DNA of 64,000 nucleotides from Hymenobacter gummosus (GCF_003970915.1 NZ_RXOF01000001.1:62001-126000); one strand, 5' to 3'. Shown: positions 52,697 to 61,246, counted from the first letter of the stretch. Notes: generated from the letters alone by a model not told the origin. Numbers and translations: made by a program.

Positions 52697-53871
52697 CAGG
52701 CTAAGTACTGCTGTAGCAAACTGGTAAATAACGCGTTTGTCCTGTTCTTTGTAACAAGGTCTTTACTGGCTTTCACCCGATCAAGAACGTGCAAAAATGC
52801 GGTTTGCAGTTCTAGAGGAGGAACAGGAATCGTCAAGCTACAAAGCACTGATGTGTTCATGTGAGTGAAAGCGCCATCTGCTCCTTTGCGTAAGCGACCA
52901 ATCTTGTTACCGAAGTACTTGAACAACAACACAAAGTACTCCGGCTCAATCATTGACTTGTTGAGAGAGAGACGAATCAGGTTCGTGCTGATGATGGAAT
53001 GTGGAAATGCTGTATCAACCACACACATCTTCCCAACAGTACCTGCGCGTGATATGATGATATCACCTGGATCGATACAATAGCTACGTAATTGTGCAAA
53101 CTTCTCTTCGCTGATAAACAAGCAGCCGGTCTCATCGAACGTGCTGTTCTTGATGTTATCCATCACCCAAACAGGCACGCCTGAAGACTGATAATCTTCT
53201 TTTTTGAGCGCACTACCGAAAGGACCGCATTTCGTACCATCCTTTTCCTGACTCAACAGCAACTCTACATCCTTGAAAACCCATCCCTTTTCGTTGGTAC
53301 TTGGATCACCAAACATATCGTAGAAGATGCTCTGCGCGAGTTGGTCGTATTTCTGGAGTATCTCCTGATCCTTACGACGGAGCGCGTCGGCTTTGTCGAG
53401 GGTGTCGGCAATCTGCTGCTGTACATGGACCGGAGGTACCGGAACTCGCAACTTGCGCACATACCCTTGACTAATATTCGGTTGTGCTCCCCCAAAGCTG
53501 TCCTTGATAATCTGTTCCCGTTTCGAGAGCAGAAAGTAGTACAAGAACTTGGTGTGCATCACATCAGCTTTTGGAGTAATGCCACAAACCGCTTGGTTGG
53601 TCGAAGCTGGAAAACCTAGTATCCCGAGCTTACCAGCAGTTGCACCGTAAAGAGCAAGCAGCAAAGTACCCGGAGCGAAAAGCTTTGCACTTGAGTTTTT
53701 CAGACCTGACGCGGTGATGAACTCTTCGTTGCTATCGATGTAGCAGTCACGAAGTTCCCCCGACTTCAACCATGGAATATCACCACCCCAATACTCAGAC
53801 TTGGTACGGGTCGGTGTTCCACCACTAGTCGTATCGGCAACCTGTCCTAGCTCACGGATTTCCCACTTCAT
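52696..53871 (-). CDS. hsdS: Type I restriction enzyme specificity subunit S
   Basis: This subunit defines the DNA target of the methylase and nuclease. The 391-residue product has two target-recognition domains: the first begins WEIRELGQVADTTSGGTPTR, and the second holds CGPFGSALKKEDY. Conserved helical spacers lie at about 150-185 (QQQIADTLDKADALRRKDQE) and near the C-terminus. The target sequence cannot be read from the protein. It overlaps the hsdM stop by four bases. Confidence 0.93.
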   Translation of the reverse strand: MKWEIRELGQVADTTSGGTPTRTKSEYWGGDIPWLKSGELRDCYIDSNEEFITASGLKNSSAKLFAPGTLLLALYGATAGKLGILGFPASTNQAVCGITPKADVMHTKFLYYFLLSKREQIIKDSFGGAQPNISQGYVRKLRVPVPPVHVQQQIADTLDKADALRRKDQEILQKYDQLAQSIFYDMFGDPSTNEKGWVFKDVELLLSQEKDGTKCGPFGSALKKEDYQSSGVPVWVMDNIKNSTFDETGCLFISEEKFAQLRSYCIDPGDIIISRAGTVGKMCVVDTAFPHSIISTNLIRLSLNKSMIEPEYFVLLFKYFGNKIGRLRKGADGAFTHMNTSVLCSLTIPVPPLELQTAFLHVLDRVKASKDLVTKNRTNALFTSLLQQYLA

Positions 53872-55349
53872 ACTGCCAGTACTTCGGACAGAACCATAGA
53901 CTTCAGGTCTTCGAGTAGTTCACGCCTTTCTGCGTCTAATGCTTCGATTTGCGCGATGATGGTTTCGGGGCTGTCGTACTGCTTTTGCTCATGCACAACT
54001 TCCTTGTAGCGGTTGATGCTCAAGTCGTAATTGTTGCGGCGGATTTCCTCCACCATCACGAGGAAGCTCTTGTCGGTGCGGGTCCGATCCGCTTCAGCGG
54101 CGCGGTTGTGCCAACGGGTAACCACATCAGGGATGTCGTTCTCAGAAATCGGAGTACGCTTGTCGTCCAAGCTAAAGCCATCGGCTTGCATGTCGTAGAA
54201 CCACACCTTATCAGTACCACCTACCCCGGTCTTGGTGAAGAACAAAATGGCAGTGCTTACCCCAGCATAGGGTTTGAATACCCCAGCCGGCATAGACACA
54301 ACGCCGGTCAGTAAGTGCTGGTCGATGATTGTCTTGCGGATGACTTGGTGCGCTTTACTGTTACCGAACACCACACCGTCGGGTACAATCACTGCTGCCT
54401 GACCGCCGAGTTGTAGACCTTTCAGGATCAGACCGAGGAATAACAGTTCGGTTTTCTTGCTGTCCACGATGTTAAGAAGTTTCGGGTCCACGGCATCACG
54501 GTCGAGAGAACCTGTGAACGGCGGGTTTGCCAGCACCACGGTGGCTTTCTCTGTGAACCCGGCATTGTCCTCGCTGAGCGCATCTACCTGTACCAAGTGA
54601 GGGTTGTCCATGCCGTGCAGCATCAGGTTCATCGCCCCGATGCGAATCATAGTCGGGTCGAACTCGGTGCCAATCAACGTTTTCTCCTGGAAGTGCTTTT
54701 GCACCTCCGGCTTCAACAGTTCGTCGGCGTGATGGTCGCGCAGGTACTCCCCTGCCGCAACAAGGAAGCCGCAGGTCCCCGCCGAGGGGTCACATATGAT
54801 GTCCTCTGGCGTCGGTTTCACCATCTCCACGATCATCTTGATGATGTGGCGTGGGGTACGAAACTGCCCGTTCTGACCTGACTTGTCAATCTTGCTCAAC
54901 ATGTACTCGTACACGTCACCCTTGGTGTCACGGTCATCCATGTTGATCTGGCTCAACATGTCCACGACCTGAGCCAGCAAACGCGGCGTCGGAATCATGA
55001 AGGTCGCACCCTTCATGTACGTGGCAAACGTTCCCTCACGGGAACCCATGTTCTTCAAGAAGTCGAAAACACCACCTTCGCGTGTGAACAGCCGGTACAT
55101 TACGTCCGGGTCGGCGTTTTTGAAGTAGCTCCACCGCAGCTCGTACTCCAGCGGCAGGTAGATCGGGTTTTCAATGTCTTTTTTTAGAAACGCGGCTTTC
55201 TGCTCGCGCTGGGTTTGCAAATCGTCCAACCGTCTGATGAACAGCAGGTAGGTCATCTGCTCGATGACAGTGATGGGGTTCGACAGACCACCGGTCCAGA
55301 ACGCTTCCCACACGCGGTCAATCTTGCTCCGTAGTTCTTTGGTAAGCAT
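53868..55349 (-). CDS. hsdM: Type I restriction enzyme methylase subunit M
   Basis: This is the adenine-N6 methyltransferase of the type I system. The 493-residue product has the SAM-binding motif DPSAGTCGF (187-195) and the catalytic NPPF (275-278), with the N-terminal helical HsdM domain (DRVWEAFWTGGLSNPITVIEQ). Length is normal. It opens the hsdMSR operon, upstream of which lies a terminator separating it from the HEPN-like gene. Confidence 0.96.
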   Translation of the reverse strand: MLTKELRSKIDRVWEAFWTGGLSNPITVIEQMTYLLFIRRLDDLQTQREQKAAFLKKDIENPIYLPLEYELRWSYFKNADPDVMYRLFTREGGVFDFLKNMGSREGTFATYMKGATFMIPTPRLLAQVVDMLSQINMDDRDTKGDVYEYMLSKIDKSGQNGQFRTPRHIIKMIVEMVKPTPEDIICDPSAGTCGFLVAAGEYLRDHHADELLKPEVQKHFQEKTLIGTEFDPTMIRIGAMNLMLHGMDNPHLVQVDALSEDNAGFTEKATVVLANPPFTGSLDRDAVDPKLLNIVDSKKTELLFLGLILKGLQLGGQAAVIVPDGVVFGNSKAHQVIRKTIIDQHLLTGVVSMPAGVFKPYAGVSTAILFFTKTGVGGTDKVWFYDMQADGFSLDDKRTPISENDIPDVVTRWHNRAAEADRTRTDKSFLVMVEEIRRNNYDLSINRYKEVVHEQKQYDSPETIIAQIEALDAERRELLEDLKSMVLSEVLAV

Positions 55350-55421
55350 GTATCAGCAAAGGGGTATATCCCTTACCAAACTTAGTCACCAGAACCCACA
55401 GCCTATCACTGGTACCATAAG

Positions 55422-55449
55422 AAAAAGCGCCTCCACCTGAAGGCGCTTT
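55422..55449 (-). terminator. Terminator after the HEPN-like gene
   Basis: AAAGCGCCT pairs with AGGCGCTTT, followed on the minus strand by a T-run. It separates the HEPN-like gene from hsdM, so the two are probably not one transcript. Confidence 0.75.
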
Positions 55450-55455
55450 CTTGAA

Positions 55456-56112
55456 CTATGCCGGGTAGACGGTGATGAAGTGCCTTATACCGTCGATCAT
55501 CAAGCGCACCCGTGGTTCATCATAGACATTGTAGTTCGCGTGAGCAGCATCGTTCCTCAGACCTAACCATGCGGTTACACTCTTCTGGTCGAGCTTCGTA
55601 ATGGTTCCTGCTGAAGCAAGGTCAGAGTTCATAGCATCTGCTTTTTTCGGACGTCCGTTGATGTCAGGTGGAATAGAAGACTTAACACACAGTTGTCGCA
55701 GGTGCGCCTCAAGAGTACTACCAGCTATGACTGCGGCTGCATCTTTGTAACCCGCATCCAAAAGGTGACTTGCCATTTCGAGAAAGTCACTGAACATCGA
55801 GCTGTGCACTAACTCAGCAAATGCCTTCATGAAACCACTCTTTATATCATGAAGGAGTGCCATTACAACACCGACTTGTAGTTCCAGTTGTCCCCAATCG
55901 GTGTAACGGTCCGGTCGAGGTGCTGATACTCTAGCGAAGTGCAAAGATTGACGTCCGGCGGCACGCTCAACAGCAGCAATACAACGCACCTGCAGAGCTA
56001 TGATGTCGTACGTCTCAACTACTTCGCGAGAATCATCAGACATCAGAGCAGACATTTTCTTGAATTCCTTAACGATCTTAGAAAGCTCGACTTCGAACGG
56101 TGACATGAACAC
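55456..56112 (-). CDS. HEPN-like protein with RX4H motif, unknown function
   Basis: This 218-residue, largely helical protein has LRNDAAH near the C-terminus, giving R186 and H191 in the R-x4-H spacing of HEPN ribonucleases. An upstream helix reads AGSTLEAHLRQLC. It resembles DUF4145-like or abortive-infection proteins. It lies between the restriction operon and the integrase, on the same strand but with its own terminator. I infer a defence-related toxin or accessory; direct evidence is only the motif and the context. Confidence 0.55.
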   Translation of the reverse strand: MFMSPFEVELSKIVKEFKKMSALMSDDSREVVETYDIIALQVRCIAAVERAAGRQSLHFARVSAPRPDRYTDWGQLELQVGVVMALLHDIKSGFMKAFAELVHSSMFSDFLEMASHLLDAGYKDAAAVIAGSTLEAHLRQLCVKSSIPPDINGRPKKADAMNSDLASAGTITKLDQKSVTAWLGLRNDAAHANYNVYDEPRVRLMIDGIRHFITVYPA

Positions 56113-56195
56113 GAATTGATGAGTTGGCAGAGGTCAAAACTACCAGCAAACGCACAATAAACCGAGTTCAAGGTGCATCTACTGGTAGTGATTAC

Positions 56196-57506
56196 TCAAA
56201 GCAAGTTCTCGAACGCCTGCTCAAGTGTCTCAGACTCGAACGAACCCAGGTACACCGCCGTCACCGCCTCGGACTTGTGTCCCATCGCCTCGCTGATGAT
56301 GCCGGTTGCTACTCCACTCTGCTTCAAGCTGGTCGCGAACGAATGGCGGGCAACGTAGGTAGTCAGCGGCGTGTCGATTCCAACCGTCGCGGCCAGGGTT
56401 TTCAGGTCCTTGTTCACCTGCCCAAGCACTTTGTGAAGCCGGTTCTTGATCTGCGTGGTCGTGATGTGCTGATCGCGTCGCAGAATCGGAAACACGTAGC
56501 TCATCGGTCCGTCGTGGGTGAGCAGGCGGTAGAACTCCACAATGGCTGCGGCTGGGGGTAGCAACTTCATGACGAACTTGCCACCTGTCTTCTGCCGTTC
56601 GTAGCGTAGCCGCAGGGTTTTCCCTTCCGCGTCGGCGGCTGTCAGGTTCGACCACCGGAGCTGTGCGAGGTCCACGAAGTTGATACCGCCGCAGTAGAAC
56701 GAGAACAGGAACACGTCTTTCGCGAGGCGAAGCCGTTCGGTAGAGGGATGATGCTGTTCCAGCTTCCGCACGGCATCGCGGCTGACGGCTCGTTTTTGCG
56801 TGGTCACGTCGAACTTCCCGATGCTGAACTTGTGCTTGTCGGCTGCATTTCGCGCAAAGGGGTAGTGTTCGAGCTTCGCATCACCGTTCGCAATGGCTTT
56901 GTTCAGCACGGCGCGCAACGTGCGAAAGCGCAACGACAGGGTAATCTCGCGGATGCCGGATGCGCGTAGTACCGTTTCCCACCGGTTACAGAACGCCACG
57001 GTCACCCTCTCGAAGGCGATGTCGTCGGCGTGGTACTCGTCGCGGATGAACTTCAGGAGCTGGTTACGCAGGTCACGATAGACGCTGGCGTTGCCGACCT
57101 GGTTGGTCTTCATCAGCTCGTCAACGACCTCCTGGGTAAATTCCAGCACCTTCACCCGTCGCAGCTGTTTGCGTTCCTCAGCGGCGCGGGAAAGTACGTC
57201 GTCGGCTTCGTGCCGTTCGTCGGCGTCCGCCAGTGCGCCCGCGGCATCGGAGAACTTCTGTACCCACTTGTCGAGCTTCTGGATCAACTCACTTCGGTAC
57301 GGCTCGGGGTAGTTGCGCCGAATCTCCTGCTTGTCGTGGTTCCAGTACTTCGGGTGCAACGACAAGCCGGTGGCGCGGGTAACCTGCTTGCGGTTCTTGA
57401 TGATCCGGACGTAAAAGGGGTGTGAACCGTCGGCGAGCGTTTTTCCGGTCTTGTAGAACACCTTGACGCTAGCGCGTCCTTCCTTGTGGTCAGTGGTTTT
57501 ACTCAT
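56196..57506 (-). CDS. Tyrosine-type site-specific integrase
   Basis: This 436-residue recombinase inserts and excises the element at the tRNA-Gly. It has the N-terminal arm-binding region, a SAM-like core-binding domain (about 120-225) and a catalytic domain with K306, R387 (YVARHS), H410 (GHKSEAV) and Y419. At the first-arginine position the sequence reads FYCGGINFVDLAQL, with Gly in place of Arg, as reported for the IntDOT branch. The ATG at 57506 matches the family start. It reads away from attR. Confidence 0.93.
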   Translation of the reverse strand: MSKTTDHKEGRASVKVFYKTGKTLADGSHPFYVRIIKNRKQVTRATGLSLHPKYWNHDKQEIRRNYPEPYRSELIQKLDKWVQKFSDAAGALADADERHEADDVLSRAAEERKQLRRVKVLEFTQEVVDELMKTNQVGNASVYRDLRNQLLKFIRDEYHADDIAFERVTVAFCNRWETVLRASGIREITLSLRFRTLRAVLNKAIANGDAKLEHYPFARNAADKHKFSIGKFDVTTQKRAVSRDAVRKLEQHHPSTERLRLAKDVFLFSFYCGGINFVDLAQLRWSNLTAADAEGKTLRLRYERQKTGGKFVMKLLPPAAAIVEFYRLLTHDGPMSYVFPILRRDQHITTTQIKNRLHKVLGQVNKDLKTLAATVGIDTPLTTYVARHSFATSLKQSGVATGIISEAMGHKSEAVTAVYLGSFESETLEQAFENLL

Positions 57507-57525
57507 GGTCGTAACCGCTGCCGAC

Positions 57526-57546
57526 GGGGCAAACAGCGGGGCAAAC
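57526..57546 (+). repeat. Right pair of GGGGCAAAC repeats, candidate integrase arm sites
   Basis: GGGGCAAAC occurs at 57526-57534 and 57538-57546 with a 12-base period, in the same orientation as the left pair. It lies between the integrase start and attR. Confidence 0.6.
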
Positions 57547-57623
57547 AAGTGTTGCCGACCAGGGGTAAAGCAGTCTGTCGTAGATGTGCAAAAGTGCGTT
57601 TCCAGTGCGTAGACGCAGATCCA

Positions 57624-57697
57624 GGAGTAGCTCAGTTGGTAGAGCATCAGCTTCCCAAGCTGAGGGTCGCGAGTTCGAGCCTCGTTTCCCGCTCACT
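57624..57697 (+). repeat. attR: right 74-bp direct repeat (tRNA-Gly remnant)
   Basis: Identical to 40111-40184. The bases before it (ATCCA) do not rebuild the tRNA 5' acceptor end, so the first three positions are lost and the acceptor stem is broken. It is not expected to give a working tRNA. Confidence 0.92.
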
Positions 57698-57700
57698 TAG

Positions 57701-57736
57701 AATCAGCCACTTAGACACAGGTCTGAGTGGCTGATT
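57701..57736 (+). terminator. Original tRNA terminator, now beyond attR
   Basis: A 16-bp stem (AATCAGCCACTTAGAC with GTCTGAGTGGCTGATT, one G-U) and ACAG loop, followed by TGCTTTT. Before integration it would have followed the tRNA-Gly gene. Confidence 0.7.
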
Positions 57737-57945
57737 TGCTTTTGGGTGAAACAACTGGGCTACTGGAGTCCCGTGGTTTTTCACTGTCTACTCTGATGAC
57801 TGCTGCCACCCTCCAGAACCTGCTGGCTTGGTTTGCTACCTCGTCAATTCTACAACCCGACGTCGTCAGACCGAAGAAGCATCTACGTAACCTGATGATG
57901 CGCCCCCGCCCACAACTGAGCTTCGGCCCGGGCTGCATGACCTGG

Positions 57946-58770
57946 CTAATGGTGAACTGGCGGCACCAGCTCTTCGCCGACAACTGTTTGCCCTGCACTG
58001 GTTCTTAGCGCATCAGGTCGAAGCCGGAACAGGAAGTGGCACAGCTCGGCGTGCTGAAAGTGTGCGGCCACGGAGCCGGGCCCGGCGGCGTTGGTGAAGA
58101 GTTTTCCCAGGCTCAGGGTTTGCCGAACGCCCACCCGTACCGGCCCGCGTTGCGCCTCCACGCCCAGCACGGCCCCGTAGTCCATACCGGTGAAGCCGGC
58201 CGTTCTGCGGGCCAGGCTCTCACCATCGCGCCCGGCCCGCAAGAGTACGCCGGCTTGGGCACCAGTCTGCACCCGGCAGGTGTTGCTCACGCGCCCGACG
58301 TAAAGCAGCGGCACCGTCAGATAATCCAGGCGGTAGCTCTCGGGGCTGGCGCTGGGGCTGGGGGTGCCCGTAAAGCCCAGGCGCGAATACAAGACCTCCG
58401 CCTGAATGGCGGAAAAGTGCGTCAGCTGCACCTGGCCACATAGCCCGGCGTGAACATCATGGCGGTCCTGGCGGTTGATGCGGGTTGTTTCGCCCCGCAG
58501 GCCGTCCAGATTATAGCCGCCTTTCAGCCCGGCCCGGAAAACGGACGCCGTAGCGGGCAGCTCACCAGCGTTGGCGGCAGCCGGAAGCTGGGCGAAGGCA
58601 GCAGGCGCACCAAACCCGACGAGCCCGAGGGCCAGTAGTAGCTTTAGCAGCTTGGCTTGGACCAGCACCTGTTGCTGAATGTGCTGCCGGGCGCTTAACT
58701 TGGTGCGGGTACGCCGCAGGTCACTGAGGTAATTGGCCGAAAGGTGCAGCTTTTCCGCCAGCTCCTGCAC
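57946..58770 (-). pseudogene. AraC helix-turn-helix fragment fused to an outer-membrane protein
   Basis: The reading frame has 274 codons. Residues 1-38 read QELAEKLHLSANYLSDLRR and on, matching the first helix-turn-helix of AraC regulators. They run directly into a signal peptide (KLLLALGLVGFGAPAAFAQ) and a PorT-type beta-barrel (FRAGLKGGYNLDGL onward). The end is atypical for a barrel (no final aromatic strand). It looks like a deletion fusion of two genes next to the insertion scar. The barrel part may still be expressed from an internal start. Confidence 0.55.
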
Positions 58771-59108
58771 GCTGGGCAGGCCATGCTCCGCTAAGTCGTC
58801 CGTGCGGGGCGACTACCTGCGCCACGGCGCGTTGGGCCTCGGCCGCGCGGGTCACGTCCTGCCGTACCGTCGTCGGGTGGCATTGGCTACTACTTCTTAA
58901 CTACTTCGCGCAACAACTCATGACCACGATTTAGCAGTCATGGCCTAACCCTACCACCTCATCTTCGCGCTGCTCTTCACTAAACCAATACAAAATACTA
59001 TGGCAAAATTTATAATTTTATAGTAATAATTTCAGTACCTTTATGCATCAATGATGAGTTTGCCCTTCCCTTGCCCTCAAGAAAAAACTTATAGTTTGAG
59101 CATTTTGC
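58771..59108. other. Intergenic stretch: AraC remnant and A/T-rich promoter region
   Basis: The left part reads, on the minus strand, as an in-frame continuation of the AraC fragment (EHGLPSVQEL) that reaches a stop within about 60 bases. The right part (about 58980-59108) is strikingly A/T-rich, unlike its surroundings, and probably carries the promoter of the polysaccharide cluster. Confidence 0.45.
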
Positions 59109-60257
59109 ATGCGTTTTAGCATTATCAGTTCCTGTATTATTCCGTGGGGGGGAAGTGAGGAATTATGGGCAGAAGCCGCCCTTGCCCTGCGAGCGGGAGG
59201 GCACCAGGTCACTATTCTGAAGACGGCCTTTGATGCCCAGCATCCGCGGATCCAACAGCTACGGGCAGCTGGCTGCCAAGTGGTCGGACTAGGGGCCGCG
59301 CCCACCTTGGCAGACCGGCTACTCAACCGGGTGCTGCCCACGCACCGGCAATGGACTGCTGGCGCAAGTCAGCTGGCGCAGCTTCGGCAGCATCTGCAGC
59401 AGCAACAGCCGCACTTGGTGGTGGTGGCGCAAGGCTCGAATTTCGACGGCATCGGGTTTGCCGATGCTTGCCGCAGCGCCAATCAACCCTTCGTGCTGGT
59501 ATCGCAGAAAGCGGCCGAAATCTTCTTTCCGCCGGTGCACCAGCGGGCGGCGGCCCGCCTGGCCTACGACGCTGCCCGGCACTGCTACTTCGTCGCCCGC
59601 CACAATCTGGCTGTAACCCAGCACCAACTGGGCTTGACGCTGCCCCGCGCCAGCGTCGTTCCGAACCCGTTCAATGTACCGCACGCGGGGGAATTGCCCT
59701 GGCCGGCCTCTGCGCCCGTGGTACGGCTGGCCTGCGTGGCCCGGCTGGAGGTGCTGGACAAGGGGCAGGATATCCTGCTGCAGGTGCTGGCGCTGCCCAA
59801 GTGGCGGCAGCGCCCCCTGCACGTTTCCTTTTTTGGGAGTGGTGGCGACGAGCCGGCCTTGCGCGACATGGCCGAACTGCTCGGCCTGCATGGGCGCGTG
59901 ACCTGGGCGGGCCAGGTGCCGGATATCACCACCGTTTGGGCTACGCATCACGCCCTGGTGCTGTCGTCGCGCTACGAGGGGCTGCCGCTGGCCCTGGTCG
60001 AAGCCATGCTCTGTGGGCGGCCAGCCATTGCCACGGCGGCCGGCGGCACCGCCGAGCTGCTCCACGACAATGAAACGGGCTTTGTGGCCGGGGCCGCCAC
60101 CGTGGCGGCCCTCGACGAAGCCCTAGAGCGCGCCTGGCTTCGCTGCGCCGACTGGCCTAGCATTGGCCGGCGCGCCGCCGCCGAGGCCCGGGCCTATGTT
60201 CCGCCCAACCCGGGCGAGTTGCTTAGTCAGCACCTGCTGCAGCTCATTGAGAACTAG
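59109..60257 (+). CDS. Glycosyltransferase family 4
   Basis: This 382-residue GT-B glycosyltransferase has the N-terminal glycine-rich region SCIIPWGGSEELWAEAALALR and the C-terminal nucleotide-sugar region HHALVLSSRYEGLPLALVEAM (the E-x7-E motif of GT4), followed by GRPAIATAAGGTAEL. It is probably cytoplasmic or membrane-associated and adds a sugar to a polysaccharide. It leads the cluster that continues to the right edge. Confidence 0.9.
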   Translation: MRFSIISSCIIPWGGSEELWAEAALALRAGGHQVTILKTAFDAQHPRIQQLRAAGCQVVGLGAAPTLADRLLNRVLPTHRQWTAGASQLAQLRQHLQQQQPHLVVVAQGSNFDGIGFADACRSANQPFVLVSQKAAEIFFPPVHQRAAARLAYDAARHCYFVARHNLAVTQHQLGLTLPRASVVPNPFNVPHAGELPWPASAPVVRLACVARLEVLDKGQDILLQVLALPKWRQRPLHVSFFGSGGDEPALRDMAELLGLHGRVTWAGQVPDITTVWATHHALVLSSRYEGLPLALVEAMLCGRPAIATAAGGTAELLHDNETGFVAGAATVAALDEALERAWLRCADWPSIGRRAAAEARAYVPPNPGELLSQHLLQLIEN

Positions 60258-60298
60258 CGCGTAACTGTGCTTTCCCACTTTACAAAGTTTGTTTTTAC

Positions 60299-61246
60299 AT
60301 GCAACGCGGCCTGGTTTCTGTTATCATTCCGACGTACAACCGGGCTCATCTGCTGGCCGACGCTATCCGCAGCGTCCTGGCCCAGGACTACCCACACAAG
60401 CAGATTATCGTCGTCGACGATGGCTCCCAGGACAATACCCGGCAGCTGGTAAGCGGCTTTGCGGAAGTAGAATACATTTACCAACCCAATCAGGGCCAGG
60501 CAGCGGCCCGCAACGCCGGCCTGCGCCATTGCCAGGGCGAGTACGTGGCTTCGCTTGATTCGGACGATATCTGGGACCCTGGCTTTTTGAGCAGCGGCCT
60601 CGAGCAACTGCGGCCCGAACTGAGCTTGGTGTTTATGAACTGGCGGGCCGACAGCGGACACAACGGCTTGGAGAGCTTTTTTCGCCAAGCAGCAGCGCAG
60701 CAGCTCTACCTCACGCGGGCCGTTGGCGACTGGTGGCACCTCAATTCGGCCCAAACGCGGCGCATGATGCTGGAAACCTGCCCGGCCCCTTCCTCGGCAC
60801 TCATTATCCGACGCAGCGTGATGCCGGGCGGCTGGAATGAGCAGATGCTTATTGCCGACGATTGGTGTCTGCTGCTCGATATAGTGATGCAGCAGCCCGC
60901 CGCCGCGGCCTTCACGCTGACTCCCCACTGGCTGAAGCGAATTCACGGGGAGAATATCTACGACGGGCGCAACTACGTGGCGGTGGCGCAGGAGTTGAAC
61001 TTTCACGACGAGCCTTTGCTCCTGGAGCGTCATCGGGCCCGGTTGCAACGCTCCGAAGTACTTATTTTACGTCAGCGGCAAGCTCAGCATTACGTTGAGT
61101 ACGCGTACAAAAGCTACAAGCACGCCGAGAAAAAGGCCATGCTGCGCCACATGGTCAAGGCCTTTAGCATAGCGCCGGTGGCGACTGGCCGCCGCATCGT
61201 GCTGGCGCTGGCCGACTACCTCCGAAACCAGTATACCAAAGGCTAG
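60299..61246 (+). CDS. Glycosyltransferase family 2
   Basis: This 315-residue GT-A glycosyltransferase has VSVIIPTYNRAHLLADAIRS at the N-terminus, IIVVDDGSQDNT, and the metal site SLDSDDIWDPG. The C-terminal part is unique to this protein. It follows the GT4 gene by about 40 bases. Its stop overlaps the UbiA stop within the self-complementary tetramer CTAG. Confidence 0.92.
   Translation: MQRGLVSVIIPTYNRAHLLADAIRSVLAQDYPHKQIIVVDDGSQDNTRQLVSGFAEVEYIYQPNQGQAAARNAGLRHCQGEYVASLDSDDIWDPGFLSSGLEQLRPELSLVFMNWRADSGHNGLESFFRQAAAQQLYLTRAVGDWWHLNSAQTRRMMLETCPAPSSALIIRRSVMPGGWNEQMLIADDWCLLLDIVMQQPAAAAFTLTPHWLKRIHGENIYDGRNYVAVAQELNFHDEPLLLERHRARLQRSEVLILRQRQAQHYVEYAYKSYKHAEKKAMLRHMVKAFSIAPVATGRRIVLALADYLRNQYTKG

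Larger units (their letters stand above)
40185..57697. mobile_element. Integrative defence element of about 17.5 kb in tRNA-Gly(CCC)
   Basis: The segment lies between exact 74-bp repeats, is visibly less GC-rich than both flanks, and carries an integrase at the right end. Contents from left: two small secreted proteins, an XRE regulator, DUF3871, a P-loop ATPase, a polymerase-like protein, an IetAS-like pair, hsdRSM, a HEPN-like protein and the integrase. No conjugation, relaxase or capsid gene is seen, so transfer may depend on a helper. Classification as a mobilisable or satellite-like element is inference. Confidence 0.9.

Noticed and set aside
57621-57695. A second functional tRNA-Gly(CCC)
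   Set aside because: The body is identical, but the first three acceptor bases are replaced so the acceptor stem cannot close. It is the right attachment repeat.
57727-58008. A 93-codon plus-strand frame and an overlapping 95-codon minus-strand frame after attR
   Set aside because: Neither has a domain, signal peptide or promoter, and both overlap the end of the fused barrel frame. Possibly debris of the insertion hotspot.
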